Shown here: positions 50,227 through 60,390 of the stretch, one piece after another
How the letters are laid out: the number at the start of each line of letters is the position of its first letter
How positions within the stretch are numbered: the first letter of the stretch is position 1
Assembly: GCF_029784165.1 (NCBI RefSeq)
Contig: NC_073696.1
Coordinates: forward strand, 41,681,858 to 41,745,857
Direction of reading: 5' to 3'
Length of the DNA stretch: 64,000 nucleotides
From: Wyeomyia smithii
Taxonomy: Eukaryota > Arthropoda > Insecta > Diptera > Culicidae
The notes under the pieces: model-generated
Told to the model about the DNA's origin: nothing
The model's database searches: none
What the model saw: the letters and a program-made list of their open reading frames with translations, nothing else
Position numbers and translations under genes: made by a program

Positions 50227-52873
50227 CATATGAGCAAAATCATTTCAAATCGCCTGGAAATACGCGAATATTCAATCGACCATTTTTGATTTGAATGAAA
50301 CTTTGCACACGTATTTGGCTTAGCAAACTGAGCATTTTTCACAGGTGGAGAGATTTTTTACACCCATGAGGCGAATGCCTTTTGGCACAGGTTTTATTCG
50401 AAGCATTGTAGCCCAGAAACCGTTGGTTGTATAGAAAAACTGTCTGAGAATGAGTTGTAGGGAATTCAAAATGCACCATAAAAAAATATACACTGTACAA
50501 AAAAAAATTTTTTTGACCAAAAAAAATTAAAAATAAACATTTAATTTCAATTTAAAAAAAATACTGATTTATTTTTTAATTTTTTTTTTTAAAGAAACTT
50601 GACATTAATACGCAACTTTTTAAAAAAGTCCAGGATGGAGAAATGAAAAATAATTTTTTAATGGTAGATTAATTTTTTTATAAAAATTCTAATTCAAACA
50701 TTTTTAAAAATATTTGTATTCTGATGATTTTAAAAGATGCAGAAAGTCTTTTTTAATTAAAAAACTTTTGGATGTAAACATTCTAAGGGCATTGGTGTTC
50801 GAGTTATTTCTATTTTAAGCTCGAAAAATTATAATAATTTAGGAAAATACACCTTTTTTTAATTTGTCCATGGTTCTTCAGCAAAAACCATGCATTTATT
50901 GGAATGCTTGATCAAATATATTCATTCTTTGACAACAAAACGATTGGGAGAACGGTTCTCAAGAAAATAGTTAAATGTTCTAAGTGATATAAATATATAT
51001 AAGAATCAAATATTTATTTTCGAGTTTTATTATCTTAGGAACATATTTTTTATGACATAGATACTTTACAGAACTAGTTCCACCTTATATTTTATATACA
51101 TCATAAGTAAATGATTCGTCATCTTTTGAAAACGGCTTCGTTTGTATCTTATTTTCTGAAATCGGAACAAAAGAGTAATACTTTTGTGTGGCAGCTATTA
51201 TTATAGATTTTTTGAAAATATTGCTCCATTCTGTACTCCTTGTTCATATTCTTCATATGATACTCCTTGTTCATATTCTTCATATGATACCCAACTAAAT
51301 GACATTTTTGATGAATTTTTATTACTTTCCTGATTAGACCAATCATACAATTCTTTTGCGCTTGTAATGGGATGTTCATGTTCTTTAGCTAAACTTGCAT
51401 TTCCTACCATTCGTTTTATTATGCAACCAATTGCATCGCATGGGCCTTTACCATGAGAAGTCGCAAAAAATGCCACTCTGCATCGACGTTATATTTTGTT
51501 TTGAACTTGCAAAGACTTGCAAAGTTTTTTTCTATTTTTATATTGTGAGGCAGCTCCATCAGACATTAATATCGCTTTCTTCAACTCTATTGTTGTTTTC
51601 AAAAAACTCATTAATTTGGCAATGAACACCTGAACCGCAACAGTATCATGATGGAGTACTTCCGATACTATGATGAAGCTGATATTCTTAAGTGTTCCAG
51701 ATTCTAAACAGTAAACAACGAAGGGATGAATGGTTGCTTGACTATCATTCCAATAACTACACGAATCACAAATTGATAAAGACGTATTAAAATGAGCTTG
51801 ACTGTTCTATATTTTTAATTTTGCAATAACGTTTTTTTTTTAATTTGCGTAAGCTTGGTGAGCACCGATGATCAGGAAAGGGTTTACAGCATTTGGGCTT
51901 GGTGTATTCCATTTTCACTTTATTCATCTTCACAAAGTGCAAACTGTTACTAACACATCTGGAGTAGTGCAATCGTATTTATATACGAAAACAGATATTA
52001 TAGGTAACCCAGTAGTTATTGGTTGCGTACTTTACAAACAGTTATTATTAGTAAACAAGTAGGTAGTGTTGCACGACAAACATATTTTTTTATAAAACAT
52101 TCGGCAAGGGGGAACGTGTAGGTAGGCTAAGGTTTAGCGCTTGAGTTATTTATACAATCGTTTTGTTGTCAAAGAATGAATTGTATTTTTTTGATCAAGC
52201 ATTCCAATGAACGTATGGTTTTTGCTGGAGAACCAACGACAAATCAAGAAAAACGTGTATTTTCCGAAATATTAATAATTTTTCGAGCTTAAATTTAAAA
52301 TAACTCGAAAACCGATGCCTTTAAAATGTTTACTACCAAGAGCTTTTTGATTCAAAATGACTTTTTGCATCTTTTAAAATCATCAGAATACAAATATTTC
52401 GAAAAATGTTTAAATTATAATTTTTATAAAAAAATTAATCTACCATAAAAAATTTATTTTTCATTACTCCATCCTGGACTTTTTTTTAAAAGTTGCGTAT
52501 TAATGTCAAGTTTCTTTAAAAAAATTCAACTATTTTTTTTAAATTGAAATTTAATGTTTATTTTTAGTTTTTTTTGGTCAAAAAAATTTTTTTTTGTATG
52601 GTGTATATTTTTTTATGGTGCATTTTGAATTCCCTACAACTCATTCTCAGACAGTTTTTCTATACAACCAACGGTTTCTGGGCTACAATGCTTCGAATAA
52701 AACCTGTGCCAAAAGGCATACGCCCTTTTAGAATGTAACTCATGGGTGTAAAAAATCTCTCCACCTGTGAAAAATGCTCAGTTTGCTAAGCCAAATACGT
52801 GTGCAAAGTTTCATTCAAATCAAAAATGGTCGATATTCGACCATCGGACCATCGGCGCGATTTGTCTCATATG
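50227..52873. mobile_element. 2.65-kb DNA transposon with ~720-bp terminal inverted repeats
   Basis: The left arm (50227 to about 50955) and right arm (about 52150-52873) are inverted copies. Examples are GTTTCATTCAAATC near the right end against GATTTGAATGAAAC near 50290, and GACAACAAAACGATT near 50930 against AATCGTTTTGTTGTC near 52158. Termini read CATATGAG...CTCATATG. Between the arms lie remains of a minus-strand transposase. The very long TIRs with a single degenerate ORF suggest a class II element. The superfamily is not identified and I see no certain target duplication. A diverged solo end lies at 57.86-58.6 kb. Confidence 0.75.
51150..51800 (-). pseudogene. Degenerate transposase of the long-TIR element
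   Basis: Read on the minus strand, frames give HPFVVYCLESGTLKN, then SDGAASQYKNRKK, then (after frameshifts near 51480) HFFATSHGKGPCDAIG, IKRMVGNASL and SAKELYDWSNQ. This order (SDGAxxQYKN ... HFFATSHGKGPCDxxG ... KR) is one I know from uncharacterised transposon-derived proteins in insects and cnidarians. The Asp of SDGA is a plausible catalytic residue. The copy carries stops, frameshifts and an in-frame duplication of SYEEYEQGV encoded by a tandem 27-bp repeat (51233-51290). It is non-functional. Confidence 0.6.
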
Positions 52874-53440
52874 CATGTTTATAACATTTTTACTCTAGAT
52901 GACGCGATCAAACTCGACCATTGTAGATGAAAAACTTTGCTTATACTTTCGCTGTAATTTTTTTAATATTTTATAACACTGTAGCATATTTTTATTTTTA
53001 ATAAAAAATTTTATCCTAAACATAACACCGTCGACAAAAGCGAAAAAAGGACTCTAGAACTCAAACAAGTTGTCCTAAAAATATTTAACCTTTACAACCA
53101 TTCCTGTAAATTTTGGTGCGTCGAGCATATGCAAGAGTGCGACAAAAAGCCGCAGAGTAATTGCTCTCCGGGTTCGTCGATGCTATGTTTGCTTACGAGA
53201 AGACTCATTAGGGTCTTTGAAAAGAGGTCACAAAAATTTACAGGAAAGGTTGAATATCTATAGTCTTCCTTTTTTTCAGTTTGAGCTCTGGAACACAACC
53301 TGTCTTTACCAGTGTAATCTTTCTGTAGAGGCCTACTAACTAATTGATTGAATTTGTCGTTGGAAAAATCATTACCTAAAATCTACAAAACAAAGGCAAA
53401 GAAGAAGTTGACTATAATAGAAAGTTTTCAAAAAACTTTC

Positions 53441-53635
53441 CCAGCTGGTCTCGAGGTACGATGCTGGCCTAGCAAGCCAGTCGTCGTAGGTTCGAGTCTC
53501 GGCTCGGGATAGACTGTTGGTGTCAGTAGGATCGTAGCGCTAGCACCGCAATTGTCCTGTACACTTAACAGTTGGCTGCGAAGTGTGTGTATAATAAACA
53601 GAAGGTCGAGTTCCGATACGGAATCAAGAATTTCA
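53441..53635 (+). mobile_element. tRNA-derived SINE
   Basis: The head is tRNA-like: CTGGTCTCGAGGTACGATG includes an A-box-like stretch, and GGTTCGAGTCT (53489-53499) is a B box, as needed for RNA polymerase III. A unique body follows (GTAGGATCGTAGCGCTAGCA, CCGCAATTGTCCTGTACAC, then AACAGTTGGCTGCGA), and the end is AT-rich after GATACGGAATCAAG. Pieces of the same body recur at 29155-29275 and, inverted, at 7593-7650. Confidence 0.7.
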
Positions 53636-53639
53636 AGAA

Positions 53640-55005
53640 AAAATAGTCTGAATGATTTACTTTATATTTTTTATTATATAGTGCAAATTTATTCAAACAA
53701 TGCAACCTAAACGTAAAAGATTAATTCTTACTTTAGGTTAAAATTTAACAAAGACATTGATTAAATTTAATCGTAGCAGGATTTAGGGGGGGAGGGGACG
53801 TCCAGTGGGGCCATGGATATGTAGAGCCATAAATTCCGTAAAAGCTCATTTCTCAGCTCAGTGAGTTGAGTAATTCAAACAATGGGCTCATCGTGCCCTC
53901 AGACAGCGCAGGTAAAACAAGTAAAGCCTATTCAATAAAGTTCAATAAAATTTAATTCTAATCAAAGAAAATTCCGTCCAATGGAATTTACTATTCGGCG
54001 TTTGAATACTTTTACAATATTGCCAAATTCGAATCTATTGGCTTAAACTTCGCTATTCGAAACAGCCTACATAATTGATCCATACACGTGATGAACAGAT
54101 CGTTAAACAAAACTAAATAGATTAGATAAAAACAATCTTCAACAATTCCGCAGCAGTAAAAATGCGGCAACTTACGCTTCTGCGTAACGTATCAGATAAC
54201 CCTGGCTGGAATGTTAATTCCACTTCACAACGCTCTTCTGTTGTTTGATGCCATGGAGAGCGGAAAACGATAATTATAAATGGACACAATGCCAAAGTAT
54301 TTTAAATATCTAACCGATCCGCGCGTCGATGCCAAATCGTAACAAACCCGTATGTTGATCAGCAGCAGTGTTTCGAATGCTCCCCGATGACGATTCGTTT
54401 CTGCACGTCTAGGTTAGAGCGTGGCTACACGCACTTTGTACTGGAGAGGTAAAATATCAATTACCTGCAAACGGTTGTCACACAATCACACAATATATTT
54501 TTATGATTGTTTTCTCATTCACATGTGATTGCCAATTCGCTTGTACGCTCCATCTTTCTGCTCGATTGATAGTCAGCTAAACAACAGCTTGGCTAATCCA
54601 AACCGAGAAACCGAACAGAATAATAATGACTAGTTGACTAGTCGATTCGGATCGTACACCGAACAGGTGAAAAAGAAGTCTCGACATACTTTTGGATTTT
54701 CGTGCAGTAGATTATTTCGAAAAGATTTTTTACCTAATGAACTGGTTTCATTCTCGTTATTATTATAAAAGCTAAATTTTTTGGTAATGTAAGCATTCCA
54801 GGCACAGACTTCATGAAGATACTCTAACATTGATTGGTTACTGTGACCAACTACATTCTTTTTTCCACAGAAAAAGACAAACCTTGGAAATAAAATGATA
54901 ACCACTTAGCCGCTCAGAACCGCTCGGTTGACCATTTATCCGTACGCACAATCTCATCAGCATGAAAAATTGCCTCAACCGAAGGCGGATGGAATCAGCA
55001 ACTAT
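53640..55005. other. Spacer downstream of the small minus-strand gene
   Basis: Intergenic DNA with short frames only. It should contain the 3' UTR and poly(A) signal of the minus-strand gene, but I could not pick a convincing site. Confidence 0.4.
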
Positions 55006-55009
55006 GTAT

Positions 55010-55437
55010 TTACTTCGAAGAAACTACCGCGCGCAGACTCGCTGGAATTTTGAGGCCATCGTAAGAAAGGTCAAAATTCCTTCCATACTTTGTGGTAAAT
55101 GAACTGAATATTTTCGCCTTCGTTTCTTCCTCCGATTCTGCCTCCAAGGCGTAAACTTCCTTGCATGTCTGTGTGCTGTTGTTGTTGTTATTTTTGTTAC
55201 TAGCTCGCGACATCAACATCGCGCGTTCGGTTGATCCCACGCGGGTTGCTTTGGGCTGAACCAGATCCCGGTCATAGGTTTCGTACACGGTAACTCTGTA
55301 GTACAAGTAAATAAATAAGAGAAAAAATGTAATTATCACTGGATCTCTCTAGTGTGTTGATTTATCTTGTTTCATTCTCTGTATTCCTTCCCTGTGGCCA
55401 AAGGGAGATTCCATATTTACCGTCCTCGTCGTGGCAT
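55010..55437 (-). CDS. Small two-exon gene, 100-residue protein of unknown function
   Basis: Exon 1 coding is 55421-55437 (MPRRG plus two bases CG). The intron is 55296-55420 (125 nt), with donor GTAAAT and acceptor TTGTACTACAG behind a long T-rich tract. Exon 2 is 55010-55295 and restores the split Arg codon. The product is about 100 residues. It begins MPRRGRVTVYETYDRDLVQP, has a poly-Asn patch near residue 38, an acidic stretch (EAESEEETKAK) near 58-68, and ends SLRAVVSSK. There is no signal peptide or membrane segment. The splice phase, the TATA box 45 bp upstream and the clean C-terminal reading frame argue for a real gene. I do not recognise the family. An ATG at 55456 in another frame would overlap the start, but it lies about where transcription should begin. 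The gene is head to head with expanded. Confidence 0.6.
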
Positions 55438-55481
55438 TTCTCTGTATCGGAAACATGGAGGCCACGCGGTACCCTCCACTG

Positions 55482-55489
55482 TATTTATA
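55482..55489 (-). promoter_or_regulatory. TATA box of the small minus-strand gene
   Basis: On the minus strand the sequence reads GTATAAATACAG, a good TATA box. Transcription would start about 30 bases downstream, near 55455-55460, roughly 20 bases before the chosen ATG at 55437. A TATA-driven promoter suggests sharply regulated expression, unlike the GAGA-rich region opposite. Confidence 0.55.
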
Positions 55490-55559
55490 CACGCTGATGA
55501 CGCCGGCAGTTCGTAATAGCAAAGAAGCGTTGTTTTAGTGGAGCGCGATTAAGCGCGCG

Positions 55560-55993
55560 CCTTCGTTTTGTTTGAGTTTACTTATACAGCAGGCACACAC
55601 AGAGACCGATTTGAAGGCCAGCCGCATTCCAGAGCATGTTGATCTCCGGTCTCTTCACGCTATACTTTGCGACTGGCTCACGATCTCTCTCCCGTTCTCT
55701 CCCGCTCCATCTCTCGTCAGTGGAAGGATTTTCTCTTCGCGAGGGGCGACTCGCACGGCACGGTTCACTCTCACAAGGTTTTTCTACCAGAAGCAGAGCG
55801 GTTCGGTTCGAAGTTTGCTCCCGTGATGTGCATTCGGAATACACTACGAAGTTTGGGTGCTTTGCGCGAGAAATTGGGTTGATTTAGTACAAAAAAAAGT
55901 TTAGTGTTGGAAGAAAAATAAAACAAGGCGACTTAAACATTTACAGTTGAAATCAGTGCTTATTTCGTCATAAACTATCCGTTAAACAAAAAT
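55560..55993 (+). promoter_or_regulatory. ex: Probable promoter and first non-coding exon of expanded
   Basis: This GC-richer stretch carries GAGA/CTCT runs (about 55682-55735), an initiator-like TCAGTG (55717-55722) and no TATA box on this strand. It ends in a good 5' splice site, T|GTAAGTG, with the last exon base at 55993. The next strong acceptor on the same strand that fits a gene is the expanded start exon at 59883, so I infer a leader exon and a 3.9-kb 5' intron. The region lies between two divergent genes and may serve both. The link to expanded is inference; a spliced transcript would settle it. Confidence 0.45.
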
Positions 55994-55999
55994 GTAAGT

Positions 56000-58900
56000 G
56001 TGATGCTGGTGCACGAATGGTTAAGATAAAATACGTGTCGCTTCGGAAGTTCAGAGGCAGCTTAGGCCTTTTGGTTGTGGAAGTGGCTTTAAATATAATA
56101 CCGTAAAAGTGATTGGTAGAAACCTAGCCAATTCAATTTCAAGATGCTGTGTTTAGTTTACTTTGAATTCCAGAAAAAAAACCGATGTATAAGAACAGGC
56201 TGACTTGTCCAACTTGATGTCCCTAAAAGAACAGTGCTATTTTAAACCTATATTTATCCTTATAAGATTATCAGAACAAACGAAAGCTGTACTCGGGATG
56301 TACTAGTTGATTGTAGTGCTAGAGAATTCTCTTTCTTGTATATTCATTCAGACATCGCATTCCAACCGTTCACTGATATGACTGATAAAACATCGTTACA
56401 CTCAACACCTGGGGTTTTTCTAAATCCCAGCCAATCACCATCATCGATTATACCGATCCACTTTGACGCGAGGATAAATCTCACCAAAAGAAGAAACAGA
56501 AACGCATTCCATTCACGAATGAGAAGAAACAGACGAAAAGGTTCAATAAAAATTGGTTGCTTGTTCGCCGAGGAGAAGGCAGGCATTTAAACGCACGCAA
56601 GACTTGGCCTAGTGTTTTTTTTTTCTGTGTATTTATTTGAAGCTGGAAAATGGAGGACTCCTGCCGTGTCAAACTGTTTCATCTGGTGTTACGTGTCGAT
56701 CGTAAAACTGAAGCCTTCGTGGTGTTCTAAAGCATGATCTAGTGTGAGATGCCGAGTGACTAGGAGTGACGTTTAAGAAAATAATGTGCCAAAGAACAAT
56801 ATATTGCCTCAAGGTTTGGATCCTGTTTGGATATGCGCGTTTATGGGCATCTGTAGCGAGCTCAAGCCGCTAGTAGCAATAGGCGTTACCAGTGTAAGAC
56901 CAGAAGCTGTGTTCGGTGCTTAAAAAACAGTTCCATAAAATGGTTACGACGACATCCTACCGGTCGTCGTCGGTTCAGCGAACATTCGCAGTGAAACCCG
57001 TCAGCATCGGATTCTCCACGGGTACTTTCACGGATAGCGTCACTTTTTCGCTCGTGGCAACCTGCCGCGCTTGCATCCATGTACACTCGGTCGAAGACTG
57101 ACACGGCGTGCGTGTTGTGCAGTTGACCACTCTGCTGCCGTTGTCCCTGATTAGAGCGCATTTTAGTGATTGGATTGGAATAACTTTGTACACTTTTATA
57201 GGCTCTCAAATTGTGCTTTTTGGTCTCAAAATTTCTACGAAGATAATTCTGATGCGCGTGCTATAATTGTCCTCAATTTTATATTAAGCTATAGAACTCC
57301 AAGCATGATATCAACATGGTTAATATCATGTTTGGTATTACCTAAATGACCTGTTGAAATGACAGGACTTCGCTAATTAGGACTTCTATCGGGTATTTTT
57401 TGGAAAACTTTTCTGGTGTGATAGAGCAGTTTTCAAGGCCACTAAGACACATTTAGAGCCCCTTAGACAAATATCACTGATTCAATGCTAATACTCAGTC
57501 ATATTTTAAATTGTAATTAGCAACATATTTTTGGCTGATAAACACAAAACAAGAAAGTCCTTCGAAAATCATCTTTACATATTGATGCATCGTTGAAAAA
57601 GGGCTAGCGGTTGAATAAAGGCCAATGTAAGCAGATTCTACATAAAATTAATTTATCTCACAAAACAAAATTAACTAATAACTCTATCTAAAATAAAGTT
57701 ATTAGTTAATTCTAGAGGCCTTCGAACCTAATTTAAATTTGCGTAAAAAATAGCATAAAATGACCTTAATTCAGCCAAAAACTGAACATACAAAATAGAA
57801 ATTGTGATTGAATGTTGATGATAGTAGAGAGAGGAGATATGTAAAGCTCTTTTTATTGAACCAATCTTTTTGCTGTCACAGAATAAATAGTGTTATATTG
57901 TTTATATACATATTTCAATGAATCTATGCTTGTTGCTGCAGAATCATGAATAACTTATAGAAAAGGCCGGAATTATCCAAACTTAATTTTGAAATATCTC
58001 AAAACGGATGCATTTAAAACGTTAAAAAAAGTTTTTTGATTCGAAATTATTCTTGGAATCGTATTGCATCATTGAAATTCGATTGTCCTTAATAAAGTTA
58101 AAATTGTAACAAAATCCTTGAAGCTTAACTTTTAAGCAAAAATTTGCCTAACATTTCTACATTCAGAACTTCTCACCAAAGTTCCGGAATAATGTCAAAT
58201 TAAAAAAAAATAAATTTATCTCTTTTCTGTATTATTCGAAACTGAAATTCAAATTAACTTGAACACGGATGCATTTGAGATGTTAATTATTATAAGTTTT
58301 TCGTTTTTCTCCATCCTTTTTATTGAAAGTTTTACTGAAAAAATAAACTTCTTTTGTTTATTTTAAATTTTTTGTAGTTAAAAATAGAAATTACAGCGTT
58401 TTTTTACAAGGCATGCTAAGTTAATATTATACAACCAATGGTTTTTGAGCAACGATGCTTTGAATAAAGCCTATGGTAAAATATAAATAATCTTGAGTCT
58501 AAGAAAAAAAATCCGCTTTCTGTGAAAAATATTCAGTTTGCTCAGTCAAATACGTGTGCCAAGTTTTATTTAAATAAAATATGGTTCATTGAATTGGTGC
58601 GTATTTTTGGATGCTTTGGCGTGGTTTTGCTCATTGCCTCGTATCAAGAAATAAAGTATAGTTCGATTTTTCTGCTCACGAGAATGTAGTTTGTTCCGTA
58701 GGTTATTGAACAAGTGTCAAGATTTTGCAACAGCATGCGCCTAAAATTTGCTCAATATTCCAATTATTGGTGGGCTTCAAATAGAAACCAAAAATGACAA
58801 TTATTAAATTAAACATTCAAAAATTTCAACCGAAGCCTCTTTCCGTAACATATTTTCACCGGTATTACATCACCAGCAAGCCGTAGACCTTAAACTACTT

Positions 58901-59882
58901 CTATTCTCGACCAGCAGGAGCCCATTCACACCACCATCCGTAATACAACGAATAAATTAAACTCAACTCACCACGCTCGCCTGGCCTAGCACTTTTCCGC
59001 GAACTCTGAGCACGACGCGGTTTCAGTGGGTTTGAACAGAGAAAAAAAGCGGCGTTGAAAAAATGCCAAGCATCGCTGTGAACGGGTTCAGCAGATCAGC
59101 GCAGAGGCAGAAGCAAAACAAAAAAAAAACACGAAGAAAACAAAAAACGGATTCACATTCCTTTTGGTTTATAACCCGAAGGGATGTTAAAACTTCTTCA
59201 CAACTCTCGCCATCTGTTGTGTTCGTGCTGTGGTTGGTTGCTTACATTCTTTTCATGCAGCATGTTGCCATAAAAAAAGAAAACCACCACCGTCAAGCTG
59301 CTGCTACTTGCTGCTTCTCGAATTCGCTCACGGCGACTAAGCCAGCTAAGACGACGACGACTGATACGGAGCATCTTCTCCATCGTGGAAACATAAAATC
59401 ATTATAAATGATCTGGACGTGAGGGAACCATTGCCGAATTCAAAGACTCGGGCTCTTGTTGTATTTCAAAATGAAGAAGGTCTGCTTCTCGCTCGAAGAA
59501 TGTGAAATGGGATTTTCATACCAACAACAACAACGCAATCAAGCCCTGCGGTTTTTTGGTCAATACAAAAAAGCAAATTATCCGTAGAATCAAAGCGGGG
59601 TTATCAGGGATCCACATTTGAAAAAGAGGGAAACCAAGCGAAAGGATAATTATACAGTTAGTGGTTTCCCGATTTCGGCATCTCCCGAATTACGAAGAAA
59701 ATCATCAGCTTCAAATTACTACCGAATTTTTCTCGCTCTCTCGTCCCTTCTTTCGAGGGAATTTACATTGGATTGTAGCATTCCGAACTCAGTAATAATT
59801 CAAAGACCCTATGCTAAAATGCAGCCGGCTGTTGCCTTTATTCTGATGCTAATTTTTTGTACATTTTTGTTTCTACTTGCAG
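56000..59882 (+). other. ex: Inferred 5' intron of expanded
   Basis: Between the GTAAGT at 55994 and the acceptor at 59882. Open frames (for example 56943-57101, 59063-59407, 59618-59896) lack family matches and splice support. A solo transposon end lies at 57850-58600. On the minus strand GTGGTGAGTTGAG near 58968 could be a splice donor of another transcript. Confidence 0.4.
57850..58600 (+). mobile_element. Diverged solo terminal repeat of the long-TIR transposon
   Basis: The order of sequences matches the right arm of the 50.2-52.9 kb element. It has TATTTCAATGAATCTATGCTT (right arm: CATTCCAATGAACGTATGG), TCTCAAAACGGATGCATTTA, GCTTTGAATAAAGCCTATGG, CAGTTTGCTCAGTCAAATACG and TGTGCCAAGTTTTATTTAAA. 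The element body and other arm are absent. It lies within the inferred 5' intron of expanded. Confidence 0.6.
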
Positions 59883-59925
59883 GAAATCTTTCGTAGAAGT
59901 TAGTTGCAGCTGGTAACGATGCAGC
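59883..59925 (+). other. ex: 5' UTR part of the expanded start exon
   Basis: The ATG at 59926 is preceded by a strong 3' splice site: a T-rich tract ending CTACTTGCAG at 59882. The 43 bases between it and the ATG contain in-frame and out-of-frame stops but no ATG, so this is the end of a spliced 5' UTR. The upstream part of the leader must lie in another exon; the best candidate ends at 55993. Confidence 0.65.
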
Positions 59926-60390
59926 ATGCGAGCTTTTTGCACTGTAAGCGCACCCTTAGAGGTTTGCGCACCACCGTCCCGCCCTCTACCTCCGGGCACC
60001 AGATTTCTAGCTTTAAAGTGAGTGAAACCTAGCTTAAACAAAGTTCTGTAACATCCCCTTTTCAACACGCCAACCGATCTGCATGATTTATATATTTTAT
60101 TCATCTCGCTGACCTCCTTTAATAGATCCGCACCCATAAATTTCATTTGTTTTTTTTTCGTTCACTTTTATTTCTGGTGTCCCTCTCAAAATGAACTGCC
60201 GTGGCTGCCGCATATTTTACCAACACGCTTTGCCGAACGCGCAGACTATTAGGAACGCCACAACCACGCACACTCTACTTCCTAGTCGAAGCAAAAAGTC
60301 GCGTCCGCGAAGTGTACGCACAAACATGCCATCACTTTTCCAAGCAGGGAATGCTGGACACCGAACTGTTCGGACTAGCCGTGTTGATAG
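59926..60390 (+). CDS. ex: expanded (ex), first two coding exons; gene continues past the window
   Basis: Expanded is a FERM-domain scaffold at the apical cell cortex that acts with Merlin and Kibra to activate the Hippo kinase cascade and restrain Yorkie. Coding exon 1 is 59926-60017. It begins MRAFCTVSAPLEVCA and ends TRFLAL plus two bases (AA) before the donor GTGAGT. Coding exon 2 is 60245-60390, after the acceptor GCGCAG, the first AG downstream of a pyrimidine tract. Its lone first base completes the split Lys codon, and it encodes LLGTPQPRTLYFLVEAKSRV, then REVYAQTCHHFSKQG, then MLDTELFGLAVLI. It stops one base into the next codon at GTAAGT, which fits the family sequence ...LAVLID. 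That is 79 residues, the start of the FERM F1 lobe; the full protein is well over 1000 residues. I recognise the N-terminus from insect Expanded proteins, from memory. I found no further exon, so intron 3 exceeds 3.6 kb. The protein match and both splice phases agree, so confidence is high. Confidence 0.9.

Noticed and set aside
54630..54905. 91-codon minus-strand frame as a further exon of the small gene
   Set aside because: It lies 3' of the gene's stop codon, lacks splice signals and is AT-rich.
59838..60146. 102-codon minus-strand frame
   Set aside because: It is the antisense shadow of the expanded start exon and intron; it has no family match.
60192..60244. Extending expanded exon 2 upstream to the in-frame stop at 60192
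   Set aside because: The extra residues do not match the family, and the AG at 60244 restores both the phase and the conserved RFLAL-K-LLG.
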